Shown here one piece after another: positions 23,001 through 32,596 of a stretch of 64,000 nucleotides of DNA; positions within the stretch are counted from its first letter, which is position 1; each line of letters opens with the position of its first letter. The position numbers and the translations under genes are program-made. The stretch is from Mikania micrantha. Taxonomy: Eukaryota > Streptophyta > Magnoliopsida > Asterales > Asteraceae. Below the pieces are notes generated by a model. That model was not told the origin of the DNA. It searched no databases and worked only from the letters and a program-made list of their open reading frames with translations. Location: positions 8,308,001 to 8,372,000 of the forward strand of contig CM018686.1 of NCBI GenBank assembly GCA_009363875.1, in the 5' to 3' direction.

Positions 23001-24758
23001 TTCCCCTTGAACTATCAGTGTATTACCCTCAGGTAATGGAATACGGATCACCTTAGTTTGACATATTACTTCAGCTTGGTTGTTAGACAGCCAATCCATA
23101 CCGACCACAACATCAAAACTCCCAAGCTCAATAGGAAGTAAATCAATATCGAAAAGATGATCGTTCAGATTCAAGGAACATCCTTGAATGACACTGTTAG
23201 TTTTGATTAACTTGCCATTAGCAAGTTCAATAACGTAAGGAGTTTCTAGTTCTACCGCAGGCAATGAAAGTAATAATGCAAATTCAGGAGAGATAAAACT
23301 CTTATCTGCCCCTGTATCAAAGATAACTGATGCATACAGATTATTGAGTAGGAACGTACCAGTTACAATGTTAGCATCATGTCTCGCCTCGGTAGCACCA
23401 ATCTGGAAAGCTCTCCCTCTAGCTTCATTCCCCGGATTGGTGTTGTTATTGTTTGGACAATTTCTTATTAAATGGTCGGAACTCCCACACTTGTAACACG
23501 ACCTGTTTGTTTGAGTGGTTCGTTGTGGTGCTTGATTTGGTTGGCGAGCAGGCAAATTGCAATACTTGGTGTAGTGCCCAATTCTATTACAATTGGCACA
23601 AGTAGGACACGGTCCAGTATGATGAAATGAACACCGAGTACATTTAGGTGACTGCCCAATGTAAGTTTTCTTCTCAGGAGTAACAGCACCATAGTTTTTC
23701 ACAGTTTGTTTGCTCTGGTTGAACTCAGCCGGAGCTCTCGCCTTAGATTTTCCAAACCACTTTCGTTTGGTACCTTTAGACATAGTCGAGGTACCCGTAT
23801 CACTACGGCCCACGGCCGTTTGAGTTTTTGTTACCAACATACCACTCCTTACCGCCTCATCGGTAAGCTTAGTGGTCAACAGAATTGCACGTTTGAGAGT
23901 TGTGGGTTCTGCTGCAGTTACCATTCCCCGAATCTGGGGAACCAAACCCTTAATATACTTCTCGATCAATGCTGCTTCAGTAGGAAACATATCGGGAAGT
24001 AAACATGTGAGTTCATGAAAACGATGAGTATACGCTAAACAGTCAGCTCCGATCATTGAGTGATTCCATAATTCCTCCTGGAGCTTTTGAATTTCGGTGA
24101 GTGGGCAGTACTCTGATCTAATCAGAGTTTTAAATTCATTCCAGCCCATTGAGTCGACTGTAGCTGAGCCCAACGTTTTTGCCTGGGTATTCCACCAGGT
24201 CAAAGCTGATTCTTTGAAAGAGCAGGCAGCATAAGACACTTTATGCTCCTCTAAACACTGGCTGATTTTCAATTTGTTTTCCATTTCCTCGATCCACCTT
24301 AGTAATCCAGCCGCTCCTTCCTTGCCAGTAAAAGTAGGAGGGTTACAGGAAGCGAAATACTTATATGTACATCCCTGTCGTGGTGGATCAGGAGCAGTTG
24401 TAGTTGTACCCATAGTTCTATGAGGTTCCGCGTTGCCACCAGTAGCAGTATGCTCAGTATGAGCGTGGTCCCCACCAGAACCCGCAGTGCCATGTGGTTG
24501 GTGTTGTATCAGGACACCACAAGCAGATAGCTGTTCCCGCACGATTCGCGCTATCATTGCTTCATTTGTTTCAGATCCACTTGCATCTGCAGGTGGAGTA
24601 GTGTTCACTCCCGGGTTCAAAGGTGGAACAGCATTTGTTTCCAGATTAACCTGTGGATCTGGATTTGATTCAGTATTTACTGGTGGAACTTGATTCGGCT
24701 CAGGGTTAGTAATGTTCCTGATAGATCTCCTAACCGGTCGACCTCGTTTGGGAGCCAT
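20055..24758 (-). CDS. Gag-Pol polyprotein, Tekay-like chromovirus, full length
   Basis: A single 1567-aa frame from ATG at 24758 (MAPKRGRPVRRSIRN); a GTG four codons upstream is not needed. Order: Pro/Asn-rich N-terminus, Gag core (GLLRWIEEMEN at about 150), zinc knuckles (CANCNRIGHYTKYC, CYKCGSSDHLIRNC at 390-435), protease DTGADKSF at about 481, RT with FIDDILIY at about 815, RNase H (DASRQGLGCVL, TDHKSLQH), integrase with HHCC finger and DDE residues (SMDFITKL, SDRDSRF, DGQTERTNQ), and a C-terminal chromodomain-like stretch (IPIVKIRWN to TWEREDQMKQKYPHLF). It copies RNA to DNA and inserts it. Every catalytic motif I looked for is present and no stop breaks it. The long LTR and C-terminus suggest the Tekay/Del lineage. 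Confidence 0.95.
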   Translation of the reverse strand: MAPKRGRPVRRSIRNITNPEPNQVPPVNTESNPDPQVNLETNAVPPLNPGVNTTPPADASGSETNEAMIARIVREQLSACGVLIQHQPHGTAGSGGDHAHTEHTATGGNAEPHRTMGTTTTAPDPPRQGCTYKYFASCNPPTFTGKEGAAGLLRWIEEMENKLKISQCLEEHKVSYAACSFKESALTWWNTQAKTLGSATVDSMGWNEFKTLIRSEYCPLTEIQKLQEELWNHSMIGADCLAYTHRFHELTCLLPDMFPTEAALIEKYIKGLVPQIRGMVTAAEPTTLKRAILLTTKLTDEAVRSGMLVTKTQTAVGRSDTGTSTMSKGTKRKWFGKSKARAPAEFNQSKQTVKNYGAVTPEKKTYIGQSPKCTRCSFHHTGPCPTCANCNRIGHYTKYCNLPARQPNQAPQRTTQTNRSCYKCGSSDHLIRNCPNNNNTNPGNEARGRAFQIGATEARHDANIVTGTFLLNNLYASVIFDTGADKSFISPEFALLLSLPAVELETPYVIELANGKLIKTNSVIQGCSLNLNDHLFDIDLLPIELGSFDVVVGMDWLSNNQAEVICQTKVIRIPLPEGNTLIVQGERAGRKLGIISCMQTQKCLRKGCLAFLAYVINNSSSQTCIEDIPVVKDFPEVFPDDISGLPPVRQVEFRIDLIPGAAPVAKAPYRLAPSEMQELSGQLQELLDKGFIRPSFSPWGAPVLFVKKKDDSFRMCIDYRELNKLTIKNRYPLPRIDDLFDQLQGATYFSKIDLRSGYHQLRVHEDDVPKTAFRTRYGHYEFLVMPFGLTNAPAVFMDLMNRVCRPYLDKVVIVFIDDILIYSRSQQEHAQHLKLILELLAREKLYAKFSKCEFWLREVQFLGHVVNQDGIQVDPSKIKAVEQWETPQTPTEIRQFLGMAVYYRRFINNFSKIALPLTTLTQKNQQFIWGSQQEEAFQLLKHKLCNAPILALPKGIDNFIVYCDASRQGLGCVLMQNDKVIAYASRQLKVHEKNYTTHDLELGAVVFALKIWRHYLYGTKCIIYTDHKSLQHILDQKMLNMRQRRWVELLNDYDCEIRYHPGKANVVADALSRKERVKPLRVKALGMTIQTNLIPQIKEAQQQALQALNYPVEELKGLDKKLEVETDGVLYFKSRIWVPLFGNTRTIILDEAHKSRYSIHPGADKMYKDLKDFYWWPGMKKHIAEYVGRCLTCLKVKAEHQRPSGLLQQPEIPMWKWDQISMDFITKLPKTSHNHDSIWVIVDRLTKSAHFIPIREDYSMDRLAKFYINEIVSRHGVPISIISDRDSRFTSRFWQTLQNALGTRINMSTAYHPQTDGQTERTNQTLEDMLRSCVIDFGGSWDVHLPLVEFSYNNSYHTSIKCAPFEALYGRKCRSPVCWSEVGENRIIGPELIQETTDKIALIQERIKAARDRQKSYADNRRRPLEFQNGDLVMLKVSPWKGIFRFGKRGKLSPRFVGPFKILERIGSVAYRLELPPELGNIHDVFHVSNLKKCLADESLIVPLKEIQIDKKLQFREEPVEVMDREVKVLKRSRIPIVKIRWNSKRGPEYTWEREDQMKQKYPHLFS

Positions 24759-25064
24759 TATTCTGCTCACAAACAGATAAACTCAGGTCAGTCAAGAACA
24801 TTAAATATATAACCCATTTGATCACATAAACTCAATCATATTCAGTTAAACTGAAACTTTATGAGATTGAAAATGTGTTTATAGTAAATACAGTATAACT
24901 ACTTGACATAATCCCAATATGTTCTCAATGAACCGTGATTATACAAATATTTGTAGTTATACTTAGTCCTACATTCAAAAACATGTCATATCATCACTCA
25001 GCTCATTGCTTCGTGATATTAATACTGATATGTTATTATATACATGTTTTTGGGTATCAGATCA
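24759..25064 (-). other. Leader between minisatellite and gag, element 1b
   Basis: Matches 16417-16723 in element 1a. AT-rich, with no protein-like frame. Confidence 0.6.
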
Positions 25065-25728
25065 TGTAGGACGTTGAAACGTCGTCACACATGACTATGA
25101 AATGTTGCCACACAGGACTTTGAAATGTTGCCACACAGGACTTTGAAATGTTGCCACACAGGACTTTGAAATGTTGCCACACAGGACTTTGAAATGTTGC
25201 CACACAGGACTTTGATATGTTTGTCACACAGACAATTGTAATGTTGCCACACAGGACTTTGATATGTTGTCACACAGACAATTGAAATGTTGCCACACAG
25301 GACTTTGATATGTTGCCACACAGGACTTTGATATGTTTGTCACACAGACAATTGAAATGTGCCACACAGGACTTTGATATGGTGCCACACAGGACTTTGA
25401 TATGTTTGTCACACAGACAATTGAAATGTGCCACACAGGACTTTGATACGTTGCCACACAGGACTTTGATATGTTTGTCACACAGACAATTGAAATGTGC
25501 CACACAGGACTTTGATTTGTTGCCACACAGGACTTTGATATGTTGCCACACAGGAATTTGATATTGTACCACACAGGATTTTGAAATTATACCACACAGG
25601 ATTTTGAAATTGTACCACACATAATTTTGAAATTGTACCACACAGGATTTTGAAATTGTACCACACATGATTTTGAAATTGTACCACACAGGATTTTGAA
25701 ATTGTACCACACAGGATTTTGATATACC
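25065..25728 (-). repeat. 23-bp minisatellite in the leader of element 1b
   Basis: About 29 units, the same array as 15777-16416 in the opposite orientation, with the same order of unit types. The order and number of the alternate TTGTCTGTGTGACAAAC units differ between copies, and new variants (AATTATGTGTGG) occur near the leader-ORF side. Confidence 0.95.
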
Positions 25729-25964
25729 TACACATGCAACACAATAGATACTAACAAATGTACATAAACCACCATTTCATTACACTAGATCAACTTTGAT
25801 ACAACCCAAAAAGTTTTTGTACATTAACTACCAACAACCCGAACATCCAAAATCAACTAAAGGGGAATCTATTTCACAATCAAATGTTTCCCCATGCATC
25901 ACATACTAGCAACCTATCCGTCAGTACATATGATAACCAAAAAGAGAAAACCGCCTCATCATAC

Positions 25965-26762
25965 TTATCGTAGGAAATACAATAAACAAGAAAACAACAT
26001 GGCTACTGCTGCCATAAACACTCCCACCACTAACATCCTGGTCTCAAAACTGGCCATCCCAAGCCAAACCAGGAATGCTCTCACCCTCTCTACTCCTGCA
26101 CTCAACACCGCAACCTGCTGCCAGAATGTAACAATAATCCTCTGCACCCAGGTCCTCTGCAGTCGCTCCTCCACTGTAGCCCTCCATGCCTGAGTATCCA
26201 GTCCCATCATATTTACCTGCTCCATTAGAGTTAGGTGTGACGTGAGTATCTCCAGCACGGTGGAGCGTGTATCCTCAAGTAGAGTATGATGCTGGTGTAC
26301 CTCCTGTCTCAGGGTCTGTAAATCCTGAGAGATCTGCTGCACCTGCGCCCGTAACTCGGCTTGGTGGGAGGATTCTCCCACTTCATGAACAGTCTGTGGC
26401 TCATCCCGTGGAGCCATCTGATGTCGCGGAGGCAATCCTGTGGTTTTACGGGCTTTACCCCGCATACGCCGCAACCCGTCCCAAGCGGGTACTCTAGGAG
26501 GTGTAATGCTCTGTCTCTGATCAGCAACTGGTTCAGCCGGAGGTGAATGAGGAGGACTAGGTATAATAGGAAGTACTGGTGGTGGTGGCGGCACCGGTAC
26601 TGGCTCAGGTAGTGGTGGTATGGGAGGCACTGTAGATGTGTGTGATGCTAATGATACAGCCTCCGAAGGATCTGAGTCAGATCCGGAACTGGAACTGGGA
26701 GTATCATCCACAAGGACATATGGGAACCTCTGATATATATATCTCTCTCCTTGGTCTGCCAT
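25965..26762 (-). CDS. Leader ORF before gag, intact, with coiled coil and C-terminal membrane segments
   Basis: A 265-aa frame from ATG at 26762, between the primer site and the minisatellite. Visible parts: MADQGERYIYQRFPYVLVDD, Ser/Asp patch (SSSSGSDSDPSE), Pro-rich stretch at about 45-80, basic patch (RRMRGKARKTTG), Gln/Leu-rich predicted coiled coil at about 138-180, and two hydrophobic segments at about 208-232 and 241-263 with FLR at the end. It resembles no Gag, Pol or envelope protein I know. A sense-strand ORF in this position is not part of a standard Ty3/gypsy element. The C-terminal hydrophobic end suggests a tail-anchored membrane protein (inference). Element 1a carries the same ORF with a frameshift. 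Confidence 0.8.
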   Translation of the reverse strand: MADQGERYIYQRFPYVLVDDTPSSSSGSDSDPSEAVSLASHTSTVPPIPPLPEPVPVPPPPPVLPIIPSPPHSPPAEPVADQRQSITPPRVPAWDGLRRMRGKARKTTGLPPRHQMAPRDEPQTVHEVGESSHQAELRAQVQQISQDLQTLRQEVHQHHTLLEDTRSTVLEILTSHLTLMEQVNMMGLDTQAWRATVEERLQRTWVQRIIVTFWQQVAVLSAGVERVRAFLVWLGMASFETRMLVVGVFMAAVAMLFSCLLYFLR

Positions 26763-27096
26763 CGCTGTATGAACAGAATTCTCAAATCAGTATCATGAAA
26801 TAAATATTGAATAAAATATTCAACATAACATGATATGACATGTTCTCCTATCTTGAAGCAACTATTCGATCTTTTAGTTATTAATATTCTGCTTGTATTA
26901 AATTAAACTAGAACGCACACGTGCTGCGGATTTAAGTTATGCTGGCCACTCATAACTGAGATCCGTACCACCTGATTATCCTAACTTAATTCAAAACAAG
27001 TTTTGTTCGTTATTAATGTGTCGGTGCTCTCTGTGTCACTATACGAGCCTATGGTTATAGTCTAGGTCTCTAGGTCCACCTAAATTCTATAATATG

Positions 27097-27110
27097 TGGC
27101 TCTGATACCA
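27097..27110 (-). promoter_or_regulatory. Primer binding site, element 1b
   Basis: TGGTATCAGAGCCA on the minus strand, three bases from the 5' LTR. Confidence 0.9.
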
Positions 27111-27113
27111 CCC

Positions 27114-28487
27114 TGTCACACCCCCACCTCTCGACACTTGAGATGATGTCATACGTCACTCTCATACGATTGCGGAAGCATAGTGGTGATGTCTCAGAGA
27201 TGAGGTGTGACTTACTTGAACCGATATCACAGCACACAGATTCACTTAAATTAATACATTACAAGGGTTTCGTCAATACAGTAATATAACAACATAGTTT
27301 ATTACACAATCTAAAGTTCTTAATTACACAAGTGTGACGTGCATCCTCACCGTTTTATCACCGCTGACCTGCAAAAATGTTAAGTTTGAAACGTCAGCAC
27401 AAAGCTGGTGAGTTCGACAGTTCAATTTAGAACAATATGATATGATAAGTATGTTCTCAAAGTTTCAGTTCATGATAACCATGGGACCCGTATCTAGTTC
27501 CTTTCGGATAGTTGTTTGTTCACGAAGATACTACCCGTCGGTAAATATCTTATTGCCTCATTATCTTAATGTCTATCACTAACATTAAGAAGTTGTTATG
27601 GAAACAGGTACCAAACATTCACACAAGGGGAGATGCAATCCTCCCAGCAAATAGGGTGTCAGCCAATAGTATAATCAATGATTCCTGTTCGGTACCACAT
27701 GAGTTCACTAGATACAGTTCAAGAGATGAGGACTTTTTGACACTAACTGCAAAATCCCTTGAAATCACACAAAAGTCACATGAAATCACACAGATAACAG
27801 TGATGCATATCATATGTTAAAAAATAGTTTGCAGAGTTTCCCGATGTTTATATAGATTAAAAATAAAAGGGGTTGTACGAAACTCACCTGATGTCTCAAA
27901 TAGTAGAAACACACGCAACTGGTGCTAATGATGAGATTCTGCATTAGTTTATGTTTGATATGTTATTTATGTTTTAACTTGCTAATTAAATCGTTTTGAA
28001 CGTCCAATGTCCAAGACATTGTCTTATCAGTCATCAACCTGATGTTTAGTATTTAATTACATATTTCAATGTAATATCATACAATGTATGATAATGTAGG
28101 AACCTGTACTGATTCAGGTTCCTAATACTAAGTTGATGACTCACTTGATTAATCAGTATGATCTCAGATTAACCAAATAGTTAATGTTATTGATTATAAT
28201 TGCTAAGATAGTCTCTAGCCAGTTTAATGGCTTATGAATGATTAATCCTTGTTATTGATTACCCAAATATCATGGAATATCACAATGTAGTATTAGGGTA
28301 GGTTTAATAACCAAGTTTAACATACCAATCTGACTGTTATCAGAAACATCAGATAATCGTTCCAATGAGTATGTTAATAACTGTGATTAGTTTGAAACAC
28401 ATGGCTTCCACGTTGCATGTCAAGGATTAATCAAACTAATCATCTACATTGTCATAATCACATGGTTTAAACCATTATAACCATTGC
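27114..28487 (-). repeat. 5' LTR of element 1b, truncated
   Basis: Matches 17869-19243 of the 3' LTR, then stops at CCATTGC (28487). The lost part contains the hairpin cluster and presumed promoter, so this copy should lack its own 5' promoter. Confidence 0.95.
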
Positions 28488-28573
28488 GGGCTGCAACACC
28501 CGGGGGAAATCCAAGAAGGCTGATTTGTTGAGCACGCATGCTTCGGGCTCTGCTAACCGGGAATCAAGGGGAA

Positions 28574-29858
28574 TCAACCGGACATTGATCCCACCTTTTT
28601 GAACTTGGAGGTGCTAAGGAATCCATCATTGCTTGTGTGTCGATCATACTGCCAAGGCCGGCCCAATAGTATGTGGCACACATCCATCGGAATAACCTCG
28701 CACCAAACTTCTTCTGTATATTGATTGCCAACGCTGAACGGGATAAGGCACCTTTCAGTGAGCTTCACGACGTTACCTATTTTTTAGCCACGTAAGCTGG
28801 TAGGCTTCCGGGTGGGGTTCGGCCTTTAAACCCAGCTTGTCACCGAGTACTGTGGCCACCATATTCTCACCGCTGCCACCATCAATGATGATAATACATA
28901 CTTGCCCTTTAATGGTACACTTGGTCCGAAAGATGTTTTGACAAAGCCAAAGGCCCTCTTTAGAGGGTGGGGCGGGGTTGGTATTGAGGGCATGTTGGAC
29001 GATGAGGAATTCCCCTTTGTCTGGGTACACGTTTCCAGTTTCTTCCTCTTGGGGTTCGTCGACTTCAGTGGCATGCACAGGGGTGATTCGCCCACGAGTG
29101 TAACTAGCTGAGTATTTGGGCATTCTCTGGCGAAGTGTCCCAGGCCACCACACTTGAAGCATTGGGGCGGGCCACAAGCGGAGGTAGGGGATGAGGTAAA
29201 CTTGGGGGTCCCTCGGGTCTGCCCGCATTAAATCAGCTGTTTACATTAGGTCCCCCGCTCAGTCTGGAAGTTTCTAGTCTGGTGAAGTTTGTCCGGGGGC
29301 TTGCGTCCTTCCCTTCGCTTTTAGTTGTTTCTTGACCTTCAAGGCCAGTTGAGAGACATCATTAAACGTCCAATATGGCTGTAAGCGATTTCTGGTCGAA
29401 GCGCCCCAAGGAACCAGGCGATAATGTGCTCTTCCTCTTCTTCAGCCCCACAACGCATCCTTAACTATCAAACTCACTGATCAGCTCCTCAACCGAAGTG
29501 GACTGTTGGGATACATTTGATACTTCACAAATGACTCCTGTCGGAAATTAGGGGAAGAAACTTTTCACGAAGGAGCTTCTGCATCTTAACCCAGATTCCG
29601 ACCTTCAACCTTCCTTCTTGGGTCGTGGCCCTCGTCTAGCGAAAGGATAGTACTGACCTTGATCGAACGGAGGGTGGTCACCGGCCCCATCCTCCCAGAT
29701 GAGGGGATCGGTGTTAGTCTCTTCTTCGGATCGAATGTGCTGCTGTACTTCCAGGTCCCGGATCAAAAATTAACTGATTATTATCGCCGAGGATCCTCGT
29801 TGCCTCGGCCGGCGTATCGACGGGGGTCTCGGTTGGTGCCGTGTCCACGGTCGGCCAT
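28574..29858 (-). pseudogene. Gag-protease pseudogene of a Ty3/gypsy element
   Basis: ATG at 29858 (MADRGHGTNRDPRRYAGRG), then shifted frames with DLEVQQHIRSEEETNTDPLIW and PFARRGPRP. A degraded zinc-knuckle region lies near 29150. The protease region reads FRTKCTIKGQVCIIIIDGGSGEN and, after a shift, ERCLIPFSVGNQYTEEVW to HILLGRPWQYDR. This matches Ty3/gypsy retropepsins with an IIDGGSCEN-like active site; here Cys is Gly. Many stops and shifts make it non-functional. Confidence 0.8.
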
Positions 29859-29870
29859 GATAGCATTGCT

Positions 29871-29884
29871 GGTTCTGATTCCAA
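29871..29884 (-). promoter_or_regulatory. Degenerate primer binding site
   Basis: TGGAATCAGAACC on the minus strand, two changes from the initiator-Met primer site, next to an LTR end TGCATCA. Confidence 0.6.
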
Positions 29885-29885
29885 C

Positions 29886-30121
29886 TGATGCAAAATCCAT
29901 CGCACACAAGTTGGATCATAACCCGAACAAAGAAGAATTGGAACTCTTTTATTAATAATTCAATAATAAATCCTAAATGATGAGGAGATCATCATTTATA
30001 AAGAATAACTAGAACAAGGAAATAGGAAATAAAATAGGTAAAACAAAACAAACAAAACATTAAATAATTAAACGAAAAGAAAGCTACTCCAATTCTCTTT
30101 TGAGCTATCCATTCATCATCA
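29886..30121 (-). repeat. 5' LTR of the decayed Ty3/gypsy element
   Basis: Minus strand TGATGATGAATGG to TTTTGCATCA, 236 bp, with AATAAAAG near its end. The edges rest on TG/CA and on the primer site. Confidence 0.55.
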
Positions 30122-30188
30122 GCCCAATTCGGAACTATCTCGTAGGCTGTCAACTGGACCTGTACCCAATGAAGTGGCTGACCCATGA

Positions 30189-30423
30189 TGTGCGGATGTT
30201 GGTAATCAAAGACAAACAACAATATTATGCAAAAAAACTTCAAGAACTTTATTAATCGGGAAGAAAACCTGATTATAAAGAAAGAAATCTAACCCTATTT
30301 ATAGTAAAAAACACAAACCAACTTTACTAAAACCAAGGAACCGACTTAAAAAAAACTAATAAATCAAATACTTGTAATTAAACTAAAAGTACTATTTTAC
30401 CCCTTTACAAGTTTAGTCTAACA
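30189..30423 (-). repeat. LTR-like piece with TATA box
   Basis: Minus strand TGTTAGACTAAAC to CCAACATCCGCACA (235 bp) with ACTATAAATAGGG at 30305-30293 and AATAAAG further on. No clear primer site follows, and the partner LTR is absent. Confidence 0.5.
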
Positions 30424-31993
30424 TGTGCATTAGACTTCTATGTGATGCATAACGTGTTTGCTTTTTATGCATTGTTTCCATCATCTTAGTTTTTTTATTC
30501 TATGATAATTACACGTATCCTTCAGAAATAGTATTAATGCACTTGGCATGTTTGATAGAAATTTATAAGTAGGCAAGCCAATTTTTTAAAATCTTTCCCC
30601 CTAATGTAATTACTGCCGCATAGTTGTACAACCTTCTTCTCTGTGTTTTTATCTTTTTCCACTTAATTAGTTTTTCATTTATAATTTTTGGACCAAAATC
30701 AATTTGATATAATATCAAGAAAAAGTATTCAATAAATAATAATCATTTTTGAAAATAATCTTAGCATGCAATATGTTAGGATTGCTACTTAGTTCACACC
30801 AATAGTGGTTTGGCAGGCCATCCAAAACTTACATATTGACTTTGAGATGATCTTTTTATTGATGTGGGAATGTGTTTGCACCCAACACGACACACCATTG
30901 GTCTGGTAGTCTTTCCTTAAAAAAGGGTGAGGCGCTACGAGGTGTTTAGTTTCTAAAGGCCGAGGCGCGTGCATCACGTATACAATGCATGGTTTTATGT
31001 ATAATCAAATAAGCTTTGTTTACAACTAGAAGTTATGTCTCTCTCACTTGCTTTACACATTAACCTTTTTATCAATTAAACCCTTCATAGTTTCTTCATC
31101 AATTTGGTTGTTTTTTCATATTAGTCTTCTACAAGCTCTAATTTTGAGCAAGTTTAACCAATTTGACTAGAAGTACATGACGCTCCGCTTTAAAGCCATG
31201 AGCAAGTGCTCTTCATGCACCAGGCCTTTTCAAACCGAGATAGTAATGTCTCCTGTCACATTAAGACCATCCTTAGGCTTGCCATAAAGTTCACACTTCT
31301 TTACACTTGTTTATGAGATGAAACGACCTTGTATATGACTGAATACTTTTGTAGGCATTACTTGGTGATTACTGTGGAGCACATTGGAACAGTCAAAGAC
31401 CTCCAAAAGAGGGCACAAGACTATTCTTTAGGTATTTATTTTCTGATATAGAAAGCAATAAATTTTTTACTCAATTTTTTAACATTTTTTTCATATCTTT
31501 TTTTCTCTTCTTCAGTGTTTTGAGTGTAGTTATCTTCTTTTTCCGGTCAGTCATATGTTAAACTAGCTTTGGACCCGTGTAACACACATGATTTATTAGA
31601 AGTTGATTTATAATTTTTTGTTAATTTATTTTTTATTAAAATTAATAACATTAATATATATATAATTAATTTACATTAAAAGAAGTATTGTATATATATT
31701 ATATTTTTAAATTTAGTAGGCACCATTGATAATATATATATATATATATTATATTATTTAAATTGATATATGTTATAAATTAAATTTTTTAGGTTTCTAA
31801 CAAATGTACTGAGTTTTTGAAAAATTTCAATTGGATGACATATTTCTATTTTTGTTATAACATATTTGTGAGGAATGTGGATGTGTACCCAAGTAGCCAG
31901 GACTATGCTCTGTCTCATGGTGCGGCTGCATGACCAGTTGAATGGCAATCGCACACCTGCCAAATATGGCTATTCTGCATGCAAAACCGCAAA
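30424..31993. other. Mostly unassigned DNA
   Basis: AT-rich, with a (TA)n run at about 31731-31749 and one exon-like segment (31355-31431). A GC-richer block at 30820-30985 has no recognisable frame. Confidence 0.5.
31355..31431 (+). other. Candidate orphan exon
   Basis: Acceptor TTTTGTAG at 31347-31354 precedes a 77-base open segment, ALLGDYCGAHWNSQRPPKEG then TRLFF, ending at donor GTATTT. Base composition rises sharply inside. I do not recognise the protein. Confidence 0.35.
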
Positions 31994-32524
31994 TGTTAGA
32001 CAATAAAAAAGGAATATTTTGTATGGAGATCAATTTGGATCAGAGGAGTCTCATAATATCCGTTCTAAACATAGGTGATTTAGATCCCAAAATTAGTGCC
32101 TGTTTTTATGCTTTGCCTTTTCTAATTTCCTTTTGTTAGCCATGTAATTTAGTATTTATTCTCCTTTTGTATTCGTATTCCATGATAATAAAAAATAGAG
32201 TAAATTACCGATATGGTCCTTATGGTTTGCTAATATTTCACTTTTGGTCCCTAAGTTTCATAAATTACTCATATGGTCCCTAACTTTTGACATTAGTAAC
32301 ACATATAGTCCTTATGACACCAAATTATCCTCATGTAATTGACCAAATTACCCTCACAAAAGGACTATATATGTTACAAATGTCAAATGTTAGGGATCAT
32401 ATGGGTAATTAATGAAACCTAGGGACTAAAAGTGAAATATTAACAAACCACAGGGACCATATTAATAATTTACTCTAAAAAATACGATCAATTCTCCTTC
32501 AACTCAATTAGTCTCTGATTATCA
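31994..32524 (+). repeat. 5' LTR of the truncated copia element, carrying a MITE
   Basis: TGTTAGACAATAAAAAAGG to CTGATTATCA. About 249 bp without the MITE at 32196-32477. Confidence 0.7.
32196..32477. mobile_element. Foldback MITE inside the copia LTR
   Basis: Arms of about 120 bp pair almost throughout. The left arm opens TAGAGTAAATTACCGATATG, and the right arm on the other strand opens TAGAGTAAATTATTAATATG. It is flanked on both sides by AAAAA. The single-strand form would be one long hairpin. Confidence 0.85.
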
Positions 32525-32527
32525 TCA

Positions 32528-32540
32528 TGGTATCAGAGCA
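32528..32540 (+). promoter_or_regulatory. Primer binding site, truncated copia element
   Basis: TGGTATCAGAGCA, complementary to initiator-Met tRNA. Confidence 0.85.
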
Positions 32541-32596
32541 GTGTTGAATGATTCTTGGATCAAACAACACAAATTGCTCATCATCTACCTTCAAAA

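Larger units (their letters stand above)
17869..28487 (-). mobile_element. Tekay-like Ty3/gypsy element 1b, nearly complete
   Basis: Minus-strand order: 5' LTR truncated at 28487, primer site, leader ORF, minisatellite, gag-pol, purine tract, complete 3' LTR. Over the 1374 bp they share, the two LTRs differ at roughly 7-8 places by eye (about 0.5%), so the insertion is young. The flank at 17864-17868 is CCAAC. The other flank was lost with the first 750 or so bases of the 5' LTR. Confidence 0.95.
28488..30121 (-). mobile_element. Truncated, decayed Ty3/gypsy element
   Basis: Minus-strand order: short LTR (30121-29886), imperfect primer site, gag start, zinc knuckle, protease, then an abrupt end at 28488 against the truncated Tekay-like LTR. 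GC content is higher than in the neighbours. The TGATGA...CATCA LTR ends and the DGGS protease suggest a CRM or related chromovirus lineage (inference). Confidence 0.7.

Noticed and set aside
29992..30243. ORF with LHWVQVQLTAYEIVPNWADD as a host protein fragment
   Set aside because: It spans the edge of an LTR and a short unassigned gap. No second segment supports it and I recognise no family.
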